From contig NZ_VMTV02000346.1 of the NCBI RefSeq assembly GCF_007644035.1, positions 62,001-126,000 on the forward strand: a DNA stretch of 64,000 bases, read 5' to 3'. This document shows, piece after piece, positions 37,987 to 49,496 of the stretch; the first letter of the stretch is position 1, and each line of letters opens with the position of its first letter. Under the pieces are notes generated by a model. It was not told the origin of the DNA, made no database searches, and worked only from the letters and a program-made list of their open reading frames with translations. The position numbers and the translations under genes were made by a program. The DNA comes from Vogesella mureinivorans (GTDB lineage: Bacteria; Pseudomonadota; Gammaproteobacteria; Burkholderiales; Chromobacteriaceae).

Positions 37987-38412
37987 CTATTCGGGCTTGG
38001 GCCGGGCGGCAAATTCGTCTAGTGCTTTTTGCTCTTGCCGGCGTTGGCGCAGCGCCAGGCGGGCTTTCTCGCGCTCTTGCAGTACTTCATAGGATTTCAG
38101 CTGCTTGCGCTGCTGCAGCCACGCCTGTTTTTCCATCAGGAAGCGCTGCAGGCTGCGGTCTACCTCCCGCGTTTGCTGCTCGCGTGCATCATCCAGCTTT
38201 TGCAAAAACAGGCGATAGTCGGCCCATTGCGCCACACTGGTACCCGACTGGCCCAGCGACAACATGCGCTGCTGATAGTCGCCGATATAGCCTGTGATTT
38301 GCGCCAGCGTGTTTTCAGCCTGGGTATGCGCCAGCTGTGCCTTGCGCATGCGCTCTGCCGCCGCGTCCATGCGGTCGGTGGCCAGGCGGACTAGCAGGGC
38401 AAATTTGCTCAT
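37987..38412 (-). CDS. fliJ: Flagellar export chaperone FliJ
   Basis: 141 residues, almost entirely predicted coiled coil with many charged residues (KFALLVRLATDRMDAAAERMRKAQLAHTQAENTLAQITGYIGDYQQRM). FliJ is the stalk of the FliI/FliH ATPase and links it to the export gate. Lies nine bases after fliI; sequence identity is usually low, so the position strengthens the call. Confidence 0.92.
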   Translation of the reverse strand: MSKFALLVRLATDRMDAAAERMRKAQLAHTQAENTLAQITGYIGDYQQRMLSLGQSGTSVAQWADYRLFLQKLDDAREQQTREVDRSLQRFLMEKQAWLQQRKQLKSYEVLQEREKARLALRQRRQEQKALDEFAARPKPE

Positions 38413-38421
38413 GGCCTAGGC

Positions 38422-39816
38422 CTAGCCTGCCAGCACATCGTTCAGCAGCAGCGTGGTCATGCCAGCGTCCACGTTTTCATGCTGCGCCTGGGTCAGAAAC
38501 CCGGTCAGCCGGGTATGCAGGCGGATGGCTTCGTCCAGCATCGGGTCGGAGCCGGGTACATAGGCGCCGACGCTAATCAGGTCGCGGCTGCGCTGGTAGC
38601 GCGAAAACAGCTGCTTGAAGCGGCGGGCGCTGTCCATGTGCTCGCGCGGCACCACGTCTACCATCACCCGCGAGATGGATTGCTCGATATCGATGGCCGG
38701 ATAGTGGCCAGACTCGGCCAGCTCGCGCGATAGCACAAAGTGGCCATCCAGAATGGCCCGCGCCGAGTCGGCGATAGGGTCTTGCTGGTCGTCGCCCTCG
38801 GACAGCACCGTGTAGAAGGCAGTAATGGAGCCACCACCGGCCTCGCCATTACCGGCGCGCTCGATCAGCTGTGGCAACTTGGCAAATACCGATGGCGGGT
38901 AGCCTTTGCTAACCGGTGGCTCGCCAATGGCCAGGGCAATTTCGCGCTGCGCCATGGCGTAGCGGGTAACCGAATCCATCAGCAGCAGCACATCCAGCCC
39001 CTGGGCACGGTAGTACTCGGCCAGCGCCGTGGCGTAGGCGGCGCCGTGCAGGCGCATCAGCGGCGGCATGTCGGCCGGGGCGGCCACTACCACCGAGCGT
39101 GCCAGGCCTTCTTCGCCCAGAATGTGCTCGATGAAGTCTTTCACCTCGCGGCCCCGCTCGCCAATCAGCCCCACCACCACCACGTCGGCACGGGTGTAGC
39201 GCGCCATCATGCCCAGCAGCACGGATTTACCCACGCCCGAGCCGGCAAACAGGCCCAAACGTTGGCCGCGGCCAACCGTGAGCAGGCCATTAATGGCCTT
39301 GACGCCCACATCCAGCACGTGCCGCACCGGCGTACGCTGCAAGGGATTCAAAGGCTGGCTGTACAAAGGAAAGTAAGCTTCGGGGAATATCTGGCCTTTG
39401 CCATCCAGCGGGCGGCCTAGCGAGTCCAGCACGCGGCCCAGCAGGCTCAACCCCACCGGCACCTGGCGCCCCAGCGGGCCATTTACCTCGGCATTCACCT
39501 GCTGCTGCCCGTAGGCCGGCGGCTGAATACTGCGTGCTGGCCGCACCGGCGTGCCTGGCAGCAGCCCCTGGATATTGGCCACCGGCATCAAAAACAGCTT
39601 GTCGCCGGCAAAACCGACCACCTCGGCTTCTACCTTGTGGCCTTGGGCAAGGTGTACTTCGCAAGCACTGCCCACCGGCAAACGCAGGCCAACCGCCTCC
39701 ATCACCAAGCCGGTCACACGGGTAAGCTGGCCCTCTGGCAACCAGGCCGGGGTATTGGCGACGGTTTGCTGGCAGGCGGCCAGGTAGCTGCGCTGGCTTT
39801 GCAGCAGGTCAATCAT
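38422..39816 (-). CDS. fliI: Flagellar export ATPase FliI
   Basis: 464 residues, F1-beta-like ATPase that powers unfolding and export. Walker [30 protein letters not shown], Walker [48 protein letters not shown], and [24 protein letters not shown] are all typical. Starts inside fliH (eight-base overlap). A perfect 16-base palindrome made from two overlapping repeat words (GTTGGCCGCGGCCAAC) lies inside it at 39261-39276. Confidence 0.98.
   Translation of the reverse strand: MIDLLQSQRSYLAACQQTVANTPAWLPEGQLTRVTGLVMEAVGLRLPVGSACEVHLAQGHKVEAEVVGFAGDKLFLMPVANIQGLLPGTPVRPARSIQPPAYGQQQVNAEVNGPLGRQVPVGLSLLGRVLDSLGRPLDGKGQIFPEAYFPLYSQPLNPLQRTPVRHVLDVGVKAINGLLTVGRGQRLGLFAGSGVGKSVLLGMMARYTRADVVVVGLIGERGREVKDFIEHILGEEGLARSVVVAAPADMPPLMRLHGAAYATALAEYYRAQGLDVLLLMDSVTRYAMAQREIALAIGEPPVSKGYPPSVFAKLPQLIERAGNGEAGGGSITAFYTVLSEGDDQQDPIADSARAILDGHFVLSRELAESGHYPAIDIEQSISRVMVDVVPREHMDSARRFKQLFSRYQRSRDLISVGAYVPGSDPMLDEAIRLHTRLTGFLTQAQHENVDAGMTTLLLNDVLAG
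39261..39276. repeat. Overlapping inverted pair of the repeat word inside fliI
   Basis: GTTGGCCGCGGCCAAC, a perfect palindrome in which two copies of the word share GC at the centre. It encodes part of QRLGLFAG-adjacent sequence and so is tolerated in the coding frame. Confidence 0.85.
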
Positions 39817-40603
39817 GCGCGGGCAACCCCAGCGCCTGGCGCAATGCGGCCAACCTTGGCGGTAGTGTCAGGTCCAGCTTGACGCTGCCGGTATCTACCA
39901 CGCAGCCACCGCGCACCACGGCATCATCGGCCACCCACTGCCAGCTCACCCCGGCAAAACGCTCCTGCGCAAAAGCCTGTATCACCGCTATGTCTTCCGG
40001 GTGGGCGCGCACGCGTGCCTGTAGCAGGCCCTGCCCCAGCTCATCCAGCGCGGCCTGCAACACAGGCAGTACGGCGGCCCTGTCCAGCGCGATCTTGCTG
40101 GCGACGATCTGCTCGGCAAAACCGACCGCCAGCTGCAATACCTCGGCAGACAAGGCCGTGCCCAGCTGCTGTAGCTGGGTTTCCATGGCTTGCTGCAGCT
40201 CGGCCAGTGGTGCCCAGTATGTTTCGAACTGCTGGGCTGCATCGGCCAGCGCTTGCTGTGCCCCCTCGGCCTGCCCCAGCTGCAGCCCTTCTTCTTTGCC
40301 TGCTTCAAAGCCAGCCTGCCAGGCTTCCTGATGAATGGCCTCCAGTTCGGCTGCGGTGGGGTAAGCCGGTGGTGGCAACGCGTCTTCTGGCGCGACTGCC
40401 GACTCGGGCTGCTCGGGCGGCGTCGCCTCTACCGTGTCCTGCTGCAAAGCAGAAACCCCCTCTGCGGGGGCTTCAGTCGCGGCAATGCTGGCTTCGGGCT
40501 GCGGGGCGGGCTGCGCCCCTATCTCGCCAAAGCGCCAGGACTGCCACTGGCCCAGCGCTTCCGCCGGGATGATGTTGTTACTCGACAAGGCCTTCGTCTC
40601 CAC
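39809..40603 (-). CDS. fliH: Flagellar assembly protein FliH
   Basis: 264 residues with the long Glu/Gln/Ala-rich helical N-terminal half and the C-terminal FliH/HrpE domain ([36 protein letters not shown]... [12 protein letters not shown]). FliH holds FliI in check and docks it to the C-ring. The start is a GTG at 40603, 26 bases inside fliG; a TTG at 40588 is an alternative, and no clear ribosome site decides between them. Confidence 0.92.
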   Translation of the reverse strand: METKALSSNNIIPAEALGQWQSWRFGEIGAQPAPQPEASIAATEAPAEGVSALQQDTVEATPPEQPESAVAPEDALPPPAYPTAAELEAIHQEAWQAGFEAGKEEGLQLGQAEGAQQALADAAQQFETYWAPLAELQQAMETQLQQLGTALSAEVLQLAVGFAEQIVASKIALDRAAVLPVLQAALDELGQGLLQARVRAHPEDIAVIQAFAQERFAGVSWQWVADDAVVRGGCVVDTGSVKLDLTLPPRLAALRQALGLPAHD

Positions 40604-41576
40604 CTTTGCTTGCGATCACGATCTGGCCTTCGTCTGCCAGCTTGCGCACAATTTTGAGAATCTCTTTCTGCTCGGCTTCCACTTCGGACAGCTTGACCGG
40701 GCCTTTGGATTCCAGATCATCACGCAGCATCTCGGCTGCACGCGACGACATATTGCGGAAGATCTTGTCCTTGAGCTCCTGGCTGGTACCTTTCAGTGCC
40801 ACCACCAGCGAGTCGGACTGCACTTCGCGCAGGATGGTCTGGATAGAGCGGTCGTCGATTTCCAGAATGTTGTCGAACACGAACATCTTGTCCTGAATGC
40901 GCTGCGCCAGCTCCGGGTCGTACTCGCGGATATACGACAGCGCAGAGGCTTCCACATTGGAGCCCAGGAAGTTCAGGATCTCGGCAGTCATGCCCACGCC
41001 ACCCGCCGCGCTCTTCTTCACGCGGTCGGAGCCGGACAGCAGCTGGGTCAGCACGTCGTTCAGCTCGCGCAGAGCCTGCGGCTGCACACCTTCCAGCGTG
41101 GCGGTACGGATCAGTACTTCGTTACGCATACGCTCGGGGAAGTAGGCCAGAATGGCGCTGGACAGGTCGGGGTCCAGGTGCACCATGATGGTGGCAATAA
41201 TCTGCGGGTGCTCGTTGCGAATCAGGTCTGCCGCGGACGATGGGTCCATCCACTTCAGGCTTTCGATACCGCTGTGATCGTTGCCCTGCAGAATCTTGTC
41301 CAGCAGGTTGGCCGCTTTATCCGGGCCCAACGCCTCTACCAGTACGTTGCGCAGGTATTCGTCGGTGGCGCCAAAGTTGGCGCGGGCGGCACATTCTTCG
41401 CGGAACTGCCCCACGACTTTTTCGACTTCTTCATGGCTCAGGTTACTCAGGCTGGCCATGGCCAAGCTGAGCTTTTGCACTTCCTTGGGCCCCAGGTACT
41501 TGAATACCTCAATGGCCTCGGCCTGACCCAGGCTGAACAGCAGCACCGAGCTGCGACGAATACCGGCATCACTCAT
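40578..41576 (-). CDS. fliG: Flagellar motor switch protein FliG
   Basis: 332 residues, full length. The C-terminal torque helix with charged residues (ALKGTSQELKDKIFRNMSSRAAEMLRDDLESKGPVKLSEVEAEQKEIL) interacts with MotA, and the N-terminal domain (SVLLFSLGQAEAIEVFKYLGPKEVQKL) binds FliF. Overlaps the fliF stop by eight bases. Confidence 0.98.
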   Translation of the reverse strand: MSDAGIRRSSVLLFSLGQAEAIEVFKYLGPKEVQKLSLAMASLSNLSHEEVEKVVGQFREECAARANFGATDEYLRNVLVEALGPDKAANLLDKILQGNDHSGIESLKWMDPSSAADLIRNEHPQIIATIMVHLDPDLSSAILAYFPERMRNEVLIRTATLEGVQPQALRELNDVLTQLLSGSDRVKKSAAGGVGMTAEILNFLGSNVEASALSYIREYDPELAQRIQDKMFVFDNILEIDDRSIQTILREVQSDSLVVALKGTSQELKDKIFRNMSSRAAEMLRDDLESKGPVKLSEVEAEQKEILKIVRKLADEGQIVIASKGGDEGLVE

Positions 41577-43314
41577 CTGACGTTATCCATTCTTTAATGA
41601 TCTGCGCCGCCATGCGCGGGTCAGCTTTCACCAGGTCACGCGCAGCCTGCAGATGGGCTTCGTACTGACGACGGGCTTGCTCTTTCGGATCGCCACTATC
41701 ACCGCCACCCGCTGCGCCACCTTCACCACCGGATTCGCCACCCTCTTCGCCATCTTCACCGGCCACCGCCAGCAAGCGCCCGCCAGCCGCGGCCGCAGCC
41801 TCTTCTGTCTCTGGCGTATCGGCAGCAGGGGGTTTGGCCACATCCCGCATGATGGGGCGCACCACACCAAACAACAGGTACAGCACGGCAAGGGCCAGCA
41901 GGCCGTATTTGATCAGCTCACCCGCATTGGCGCTGAGGAAATCCAGTGCACGATCTTTTGCTGTGCTGACCGGTACGGCATCAGCAAAGCTGGCATTCAC
42001 CACGTTTACCGAATCACCACGATCTTTATTGTAGCCGATGGCCTCTTGTACCAAGCTCTGGATTTGGGCTGACTCTTTGTCAGTCAGCGGTGTCGGTTTT
42101 GCTTCGCCATTGGCGTCCGGCACCATCTTGTAATTGACCACTACCGCAGCTGTCAGGCGCTTGATATTGCCTTTGGGCATCTTGGTGTGCTGGATAGTCT
42201 TGTCAACTTCGTAGTTGGTGGTAATTTCGCGGTGGGTGGTACCCGACGCGGTGCCCATGGGCAGGCCGGATAGCGTGGCGGTACCCGGGGCGGCACCCGG
42301 TGGTAGCGTCAGCGGTGCAGACGCAGCAGACGGCGGCTGGTTGGTCAGTGCACCCGGCACACCCGAGGGCAAGCTGGCATCTTTGCCCAGCGATTCGACA
42401 ATCTGCTGGCTGCGCGTAGCCGACGGGTTGGGCGTAGAGTTGGGGCGGTAGGTTTCCGAGGTTTGCTCCACCTCGGCAAAATCTACCGCAGCGGTAACCT
42501 GGGCGCGGGCGTTACCCTTGCCAAAGATGGGCTCCAGAATAGCCTCTACCCGCTTGGCGTAGTCGGCTTCGATCTGGCGCACGTAGTCCAGCTGGCGGCG
42601 GTCCAGGCCAGAGGCGTTGTTCAGGTCTGGCAGGCTGGACAGCAGGTTGCCGTCTTGGTCCACGATAGATACATTGCGCACCGGCAGGTTAGGCACCGAG
42701 CTGGACACCAGGTGCAAAATACCGGCTATCTGGCCTGCATCCAGAATGCGCCCGCCACGCATGCTCAGCATGACCGAGGCAGTAGGCAGCTGCTGCTCGC
42801 GCACAAAGACGCTTTGCTTGGGCATGGCCAGGTGAACACGCGCGGTTTCCACCACGCCGACCGATTCAATCGTACGGGCCAGCTCGCCCTCGATGGAACG
42901 CTGGTAGTTCACCTGTTCGGCAAACTGGCTGATGCCGAATTTCTGCTTGTCCATCAGCTCGAAGCCCACACCGCCAGCCTTGGGCAGGCCCTGGCTGGCC
43001 AGCTTCAGCCGCACATCGTAGACCTTGTCGCTGGGCACCGAAATCACCCCGCCATCACTGATCTGGTAGGGCACATTCATTTGCTGCAGCGACGCAGTGA
43101 TCTGGCCGCCATCACGGTCGGCCAAGCCAGTAAACAGGACTTTGTAAGCGGGTTCGCGGTTGAAAGCGAAAAGAGCAATAGCAATAGACAACACCGCTGC
43201 GACAGCGGTGAAGAAGAGAATTTTTTTGTTGTTGGGAAGGGCCTTGAAGCGCTCTAGCACTTCATTAAGGCGCACTTTCCAGGCAGGCGCAGCGTTGTCT
43301 ACCAGATCAGCCAT
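41569..43314 (-). CDS. fliF: Flagellar MS-ring protein FliF
   Basis: 581 residues with two membrane segments (near residue 35 and near residue 460) enclosing the periplasmic ring-building motifs (KVLFTGLADRDGGQITASLQQMNVPYQISDGGVISVPSDKVYDVRLKLASQGLPKAGG; EGELARTIESVGVVETARVHLAMPKQSVFVREQQLPTASVML). The C-terminal cytoplasmic tail contacts FliG. A Gly/Pro-rich insert separates the halves. I see no strong ribosome site before the ATG. Confidence 0.98.
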   Translation of the reverse strand: MADLVDNAAPAWKVRLNEVLERFKALPNNKKILFFTAVAAVLSIAIALFAFNREPAYKVLFTGLADRDGGQITASLQQMNVPYQISDGGVISVPSDKVYDVRLKLASQGLPKAGGVGFELMDKQKFGISQFAEQVNYQRSIEGELARTIESVGVVETARVHLAMPKQSVFVREQQLPTASVMLSMRGGRILDAGQIAGILHLVSSSVPNLPVRNVSIVDQDGNLLSSLPDLNNASGLDRRQLDYVRQIEADYAKRVEAILEPIFGKGNARAQVTAAVDFAEVEQTSETYRPNSTPNPSATRSQQIVESLGKDASLPSGVPGALTNQPPSAASAPLTLPPGAAPGTATLSGLPMGTASGTTHREITTNYEVDKTIQHTKMPKGNIKRLTAAVVVNYKMVPDANGEAKPTPLTDKESAQIQSLVQEAIGYNKDRGDSVNVVNASFADAVPVSTAKDRALDFLSANAGELIKYGLLALAVLYLLFGVVRPIMRDVAKPPAADTPETEEAAAAAGGRLLAVAGEDGEEGGESGGEGGAAGGGDSGDPKEQARRQYEAHLQAARDLVKADPRMAAQIIKEWITSDE

Positions 43315-43371
43315 ACAGTGGTTGTTTCGTTATTGATCTTCCGCTGCAAGCCAAACCGGGGCAGCGCAGCG

Positions 43372-43692
43372 CTACACTTGCGTATTCATGATTTCCTGAT
43401 AAGCCGAAACCAGTTTGTTCCTGGCCTGCACCATGGTCTGGAAGCTCAGACTGGCTTTCTGCATTGTCACCATCACGTCCTGGATGTCGACCCCCTCTTC
43501 ACCCAGCTCGAAGCGCTTTTGCAGCTCTTGCGATGTTTGCTGCACCTGGTTGACCTGCTCCAGCGTCGATTTCAGCACGTTGGAGAAATCAACTTCCGGT
43601 GTTTCTTCGGCGGCGGGTGCCTGCTTGCCTGCGGCAAGCGCAGACATGGCTCGAAGCTCTCCCAGCAACTGATTGATGCCTTGCGTAGACAT
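43372..43692 (-). CDS. fliE: Flagellar hook-basal body protein FliE
   Basis: 106 residues from ATG 43692, with AGAGG five bases upstream. The C-terminal VDIQDVMVTMQKASLSFQTMVQARNKLVSAYQEIMNTQV is diagnostic of FliE, which joins the MS ring to the rod. A longer open frame to 43935 lies within the FlrC gene and is not the true start. 28 bases after the FlrC stop. Confidence 0.96.
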   Translation of the reverse strand: MSTQGINQLLGELRAMSALAAGKQAPAAEETPEVDFSNVLKSTLEQVNQVQQTSQELQKRFELGEEGVDIQDVMVTMQKASLSFQTMVQARNKLVSAYQEIMNTQV

Positions 43693-43720
43693 GTTGACCT
43701 CTACCCGTGAACGAATCTGC

Positions 43721-45058
<1,338 letters not shown>

Positions 45059-45080
45059 GTGTTTCTACATCCGTAAAACT

Positions 45081-45773
45081 TTAGTCCGCGTGCGCACGGC
45101 CTGCACACAGCGCGATCAGGCGGGGGGCAATCCCCGCCAGGGGCAATACTTCGTGTACGCCACCGCAGGCAATCGCCTCTTTGGGCATACCAAACACCAC
45201 ACAAGAGGCTTCATCCTGGGCGATATTGTGCGCGCCGGACTCTTTGAGCTCGACCATACCTGTCGCGCCATCGCGCCCCATGCCGGTAAGAATCACGCCG
45301 ATGCAGTTTTTACCGATCACGTTGGCCGCAGAGCGGAACAGCACATCTACCGATGGCTTGTGGCGGTTTACCGGCACCCCGTGGTGCAGGCTGGTGGCGT
45401 AGCCTATGGTGCTGGCGGGCTTGACCAGCAGGTGCGAGTGGCCGGGGGCAATGTAGACGTGGCCTGGCTGCAGGCGCTCGCCATCTTCGGCTTCTTTTAC
45501 CGTCAGCTTGCACAAGGCATCCAGCCGTACGGCAAACGACTTGGTAAACATTTCCGGCATGTGCTGGGTAATGACAATGGGCGGCATGCTGGCGGGCAAG
45601 GCAGTCAGCAGCACGCGCAACGCCTCGGTACCACCGGTAGAGGAGCCAATCACGATCACCGTTTGCCGCCCCAGCGAGAGCTTGCCCGGCTGGCGCGGCA
45701 GAATCATGTCGGCACTATGGCTAGGTGCCACTTCTATGGGCTTGGACGCAGCTGTTTTTTTATCGAGGGCCAT
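45081..45773 (-). CDS. CheB-type protein-glutamate methylesterase domain without receiver
   Basis: 230-residue protein consisting of the CheB catalytic domain alone. The triad S45 ([11 protein letters not shown]), H71 (ITQHMPEMF) and D168 ([10 protein letters not shown]) is intact, with spacing matching E. coli CheB (S164, H190, D286). The first 35 residues are a loose linker, not a response-regulator domain. It should demethylate/deamidate chemoreceptors but cannot be activated by CheA phosphorylation. AAGGGA lies upstream of the ATG. Next to flrC on the same strand, so probably expressed with flagellar genes. No CheR or receptor gene is nearby. Confidence 0.88.
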   Translation of the reverse strand: MALDKKTAASKPIEVAPSHSADMILPRQPGKLSLGRQTVIVIGSSTGGTEALRVLLTALPASMPPIVITQHMPEMFTKSFAVRLDALCKLTVKEAEDGERLQPGHVYIAPGHSHLLVKPASTIGYATSLHHGVPVNRHKPSVDVLFRSAANVIGKNCIGVILTGMGRDGATGMVELKESGAHNIAQDEASCVVFGMPKEAIACGGVHEVLPLAGIAPRLIALCAGRAHAD

Positions 45774-45806
45774 ACTTTCCCTTAGTCATTTTGCGGCAAA
45801 CAAACA

Positions 45807-46280
45807 CTATTCACGCCCGGCCTGGCGCAAGAACGCCAGACACCACGCTTCACACGCCTGCTCTATCAGATCCAGCACCTGCTCAAAGCCCTGCGGGCCA
45901 CCGTAGTACGGGTCGGGCACGTCGGCCTCTTTACCCAATATCGACAACAATAGCTGCGGTGTCACACCCTTTTGACGCATGGCCTGCAAGCTGGCCAGAT
46001 TGGCGCGGTCTGCGGCCAACATGTAATCAAAGCGGCTAAAGTCGGCCGCGCTGACCTGGCGGGCACGCTGCTGGCGCAAATCGTAGCCGCGCACCAGCGC
46101 GGCTTGCGTACTGCGTAGATCGGGCGCCTCGCCTATGTGGTAGGCATGCGTGCCGGCGGAGTCTACTTCAAGCTGGTCTTGCAGGCCATGCTTTAACAAC
46201 ATGCTGCGCATCACCCCCTCGGCGGTAGGCGAGCGGCAGATGTTGCCCATGCAGACCATGAGTATGCGTTTTTTGCTCAT
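45807..46280 (-). CDS. Low-molecular-weight protein-tyrosine phosphatase
   Basis: 157-residue cytoplasmic phosphatase. The P-loop VCMGNICRSPTAEG (C10, R16) and the general-acid D123 in DVPDPYYGG are intact. Family members dephosphorylate BY-kinases (Wzb, Etp) or arginine phosphate. Since the kinase at the left end of the window already has a PHP-type phosphatase partner, this enzyme may serve another substrate. It lies 33 bases upstream of the CheB-type gene, downstream of uvrB, all on the minus strand. Confidence 0.93.
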   Translation of the reverse strand: MSKKRILMVCMGNICRSPTAEGVMRSMLLKHGLQDQLEVDSAGTHAYHIGEAPDLRSTQAALVRGYDLRQQRARQVSAADFSRFDYMLAADRANLASLQAMRQKGVTPQLLLSILGKEADVPDPYYGGPQGFEQVLDLIEQACEAWCLAFLRQAGRE

Positions 46281-46319
46281 TGCGTTCCCTATGCGGCCAA
46301 CTTGGCGTGGGCTGGCGGC

Positions 46320-48335
46320 TTACAGGCCGCTCATCCAGGCTTTTTCCTTGAAGGCTTTCAGTTCGTCGCGCAGCTTGGCGGCTTTTTCGAACTCCAGATT
46401 GCGCGCCGCTTCCATCATGTCTTTTTCCAGACGCTTGATTTCTTTGGCCAGCGCCTTTTCATCCAGCATGGCAATACGGGCGTTTTCGGCCAGGGCTTTT
46501 TTGTCCACCGGCTCGTTCTGGTACACGCCGTCGATGATGTCCTTGATCTTCTTGCTCACCCCCTGCGGCACGATGCCGTGCTCGGTGTTAAACGCTACCT
46601 GCTTATTACGACGGCGCTCGGTTTCATCCATGGCGCGCTGCATGCTATTGGTGATGCGGTCGGCGTACAGCAGCGCTTTACCGTGCAGGTTACGCGCGGC
46701 GCGGCCTATGGTCTGGATCAGGCTGCGCTCGCTACGCAGGAAGCCTTCCTTGTCGGCATCCAGAATCGCCACCAGGCTTACCTCGGGGATATCCAGGCCT
46801 TCGCGCAGCAGGTTGATGCCGATCAGCACGTCGAACATGCCCAGGCGCAGGTCGCGGATGATCTCCACCCGCTCTACCGTATCGATATCGCTGTGCAGGT
46901 AGCGCACCTTGATGCCGTGCTCGGTGTAGTAATCGGCCAGCTGCTCGGCCATGCGCTTGGTCAGCGTGGTCACCAGCACGCGCTCGCCGCGCTCGATGCG
47001 CAGGTGGATTTCCGACAGCAGGTCGTCCACCTGCGTGCCCACCGGGCGGATCTCGATAATCGGGTCCACCAGGCCGGTTGGCCGCACCACCTGCTCTACC
47101 ACCTGGCCGGCGTGCTCTTTTTCGTAGTCGGCTGGCGTGGCAGATACAAAAATGGTTTGCGGCATCAGCTGTTCAAATTCGTGGAACTTCAGCGGGCGGT
47201 TGTCCACGGCCGACGGCAGGCGGAAGCCGTAGTCCACCAGGTTTTGCTTACGCGCCGCATCGCCTTTGTACATGGCGCCCACCTGCGGCACGGTCACGTG
47301 GCTTTCATCGATAAACATCAGCGCGTTCTTGGGCAGGTAGTCGATCAGCGTGGGCGGTGCGCCGCCCGGCTCGCGGCCGGAAAAGTGGCGCGAGTAGTTT
47401 TCGATGCCCTTGCAAAAGCCCATTTCGTACAGCATTTCCAGGTCAAAGCGCGTGCGCTGCTCGATGCGCTGCGCCTCCACCAGCTTGCCTTCTTTCAGGT
47501 ACCAGGCCACGCGGTCGGCCAGCTCCAGCTTGATCTGCTCGCAGGCGCGCAGCACGGTGTCGCGCGGCGTCACGTAGTGGCTGGACGGGAACACGGTAAA
47601 GCGGCCAACACGCTGCTTGGTGGTGCCGGTGAGCGGGTCGAACAGCGTGAGCGTTTCCACCTCGTCGTCAAACAGGCTGATACGCACGGCGGTGTCGTTG
47701 CTTTCGGCCGGGAACACGTCGATCACGTCGCCGCGCACGCGGAAAGTACCGCGGGAAAAGTCGGTGTCGTTACGGTCGTACTGCATAGCCACCAGGCGGC
47801 TGACGATATCCTTCTGCGGCGTGGTTTCGCCCTCTTTCAGGTGCAGGATCATCTGGTGGTAGTCGGACGGGTCGCCGATACCGTAAATGGCCGACACGGT
47901 GGCCACGATCACGCAGTCCGGCCGCTCCAGAATGCTTTTGGTGGCCGACAAGCGCATCTGCTCGATGTGCTCGTTGATGCTGGAGTCTTTTTCGATAAAC
48001 AAGTCGCGGCTGGGCACGTAGGCCTCGGGCTGGTAGTAGTCGTAGTACGACACAAAATACTCCACCGCGTTTTCGGGGAAAAACTCGCGCATCTCGCTGT
48101 ACAGCTGTGCTGCCAGGGTTTTGTTGTGCGCCATGATGATGGCCGGGCGGCCAGTTTGCGCAATGACATTGGCCATGGTGTAGGTTTTGCCAGAGCCGGT
48201 CACGCCCAGTAGCGTCTGGTAGCTCAGCCCGTCGGACAGGCCCTCGACCAGGCTGGCAATCGCCGCAGGCTGATCGCCCGCCGGAGCAAAAGGCTGATGG
48301 AGCTTGAAAGCGCTGCCTGGATAGCTTACGACCAT
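46320..48335 (-). CDS. uvrB: Excinuclease ABC subunit B
   Basis: 671-residue DNA-repair helicase. Walker [11 protein letters not shown], the beta-hairpin [14 protein letters not shown] that inserts at lesions, helicase motifs ([87 protein letters not shown]), and the C-terminal UVR domain ([30 protein letters not shown]). No LexA box is evident upstream. Highest-confidence gene of its region. Confidence 0.99.
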   Translation of the reverse strand: MVVSYPGSAFKLHQPFAPAGDQPAAIASLVEGLSDGLSYQTLLGVTGSGKTYTMANVIAQTGRPAIIMAHNKTLAAQLYSEMREFFPENAVEYFVSYYDYYQPEAYVPSRDLFIEKDSSINEHIEQMRLSATKSILERPDCVIVATVSAIYGIGDPSDYHQMILHLKEGETTPQKDIVSRLVAMQYDRNDTDFSRGTFRVRGDVIDVFPAESNDTAVRISLFDDEVETLTLFDPLTGTTKQRVGRFTVFPSSHYVTPRDTVLRACEQIKLELADRVAWYLKEGKLVEAQRIEQRTRFDLEMLYEMGFCKGIENYSRHFSGREPGGAPPTLIDYLPKNALMFIDESHVTVPQVGAMYKGDAARKQNLVDYGFRLPSAVDNRPLKFHEFEQLMPQTIFVSATPADYEKEHAGQVVEQVVRPTGLVDPIIEIRPVGTQVDDLLSEIHLRIERGERVLVTTLTKRMAEQLADYYTEHGIKVRYLHSDIDTVERVEIIRDLRLGMFDVLIGINLLREGLDIPEVSLVAILDADKEGFLRSERSLIQTIGRAARNLHGKALLYADRITNSMQRAMDETERRRNKQVAFNTEHGIVPQGVSKKIKDIIDGVYQNEPVDKKALAENARIAMLDEKALAKEIKRLEKDMMEAARNLEFEKAAKLRDELKAFKEKAWMSGL

Positions 48336-48573
48336 GGAATTTCACTCATTTGTCACGCCTTATGCCGGTAACTAGCCCACATTTCATGTGTTTTGACTAA
48401 AAGTAATGCCGGACAAAGCAGGGGAATCAATTTAAAATAAAAGGGCTCGATAAACCAACAACAGGGTAAGCCTGACAGGCCGTGCCAAGACACGGCGCTT
48501 TTGCGCATCACCGGGTGTGATACAGCCCTGCCAGCGCCTTACCTGCCGCATGAACACTGCATCGGAGCCATGA

Positions 48574-49434
48574 ATGATGCTCAGAACCTTTGCGCTGCTA
48601 GGCTGCCTGGCCGCCAGCAGCATGGTGGCGCATGCCGCCCAGCCTGTAAACCTGCAAACCCAGGCATTGACCAGTAGCCCGCGGCTGAATTCCCAGTCCG
48701 TGGCCGTGGTGGACTCGCAAACCGGCAAGCTGGTTTACGAAAAAAACCCGCTGCAAACCCAGCCCATCGCGTCGATCACCAAGCTGATGACCGCCATGGT
48801 GATGCTGGATGCCGGCCTATCGCTGGATGAACCCATCACCATTACCGAAGACGAAGTAGACCGCCTGAAAAACACCAGCTCGCGCCTGAGTGTGGGCTCG
48901 ACCCTGACCCGCCGCGAGATGCTGCTGCTGGCGCTGATGTCGTCGGAAAACCGTGCCTCGGCCTCGCTGGCGCGCACCTACCCCGGCGGCAAAGCTGCGT
49001 TTATTGCCAAGATGAACCAGAAAGCCCGCAGCATCGGCATGCGCAATGCCGTGTTCCACGATGCCACCGGCCTGGACATGCGCAACAGCGCCACCGCCAT
49101 GGACCTGGTACGCATGGTGAAGGCGGCCTACCAGTACCCGCTGATCCGCCAGTTTTCCACCACGCACGAATACATTGCCCACCCCAGCGCCACCCGTGTG
49201 CTGCACTACAAAAACAGCAACCCGCTGGTACGTGAGGGCGAGTGGGATATCGGCCTGTCCAAAACCGGCTACATCGAAGAAGCCGGCCGCTGCCTGGTGA
49301 TGGAAACCACCATGGGCAGCCAGCGCCTGATCGTGGTGCTGCTGGCAGCCAATGGCTCGGCCGCCCGCGTGAACGATGCCAAGTCCATCAAGACCTGGCT
49401 GGAAGCCCACCCCAATAGCTGGCTGTCGGGCTAA
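48574..49434 (+). CDS. pbpG: D-alanyl-D-alanine endopeptidase (PBP7 type)
   Basis: 286-residue periplasmic low-molecular-weight penicillin-binding protein with a signal peptide (MMLRTFALLGCLAASSMVAHA-AQ). Active-site S67-x-x-K70 (IASITKLMT), SxN (MSSENRA) and KTG (LSKTGYIEEAGRC) are intact. PBP7-type enzymes cut peptidoglycan cross-links during growth. Start ATG 48574 has GGAG upstream (CGGAGCCATGA). Divergent from uvrB across 238 bases, and ends at the strong hairpin shared with fbpC. Confidence 0.93.
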   Translation: MMLRTFALLGCLAASSMVAHAAQPVNLQTQALTSSPRLNSQSVAVVDSQTGKLVYEKNPLQTQPIASITKLMTAMVMLDAGLSLDEPITITEDEVDRLKNTSSRLSVGSTLTRREMLLLALMSSENRASASLARTYPGGKAAFIAKMNQKARSIGMRNAVFHDATGLDMRNSATAMDLVRMVKAAYQYPLIRQFSTTHEYIAHPSATRVLHYKNSNPLVREGEWDIGLSKTGYIEEAGRCLVMETTMGSQRLIVVLLAANGSAARVNDAKSIKTWLEAHPNSWLSG

Positions 49435-49450
49435 GCCGGCGCAGTACGAC

Positions 49451-49480
49451 AAAAAGGTTGGCCGCGCGGCCAACCTTTTT
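49451..49480. terminator. Bidirectional terminator built from two repeat words
   Basis: GTTGGCCGCGCGGCCAAC (49457-49474), a perfect palindrome of two abutting copies of the repeat, with AAAAAG to the left and CTTTTTT to the right. It serves convergent pbpG and fbpC. This is the cleanest example of the repeat acting as a terminator. Confidence 0.93.
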
Positions 49481-49496
49481 TGTTTTACCACCGCAC

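Noticed and set aside
46302-48212. Long open frame on the plus strand opposite uvrB (and similar ones opposite aacS, lldP and the porin gene)
   Set aside because: They mirror strongly conserved genes codon by codon, have composition typical of antisense frames in GC-rich DNA, and show no recognisable domain.
48336-48573. LexA box for uvrB in the uvrB-pbpG gap
   Set aside because: No CTGT-N8-ACAG site was found.
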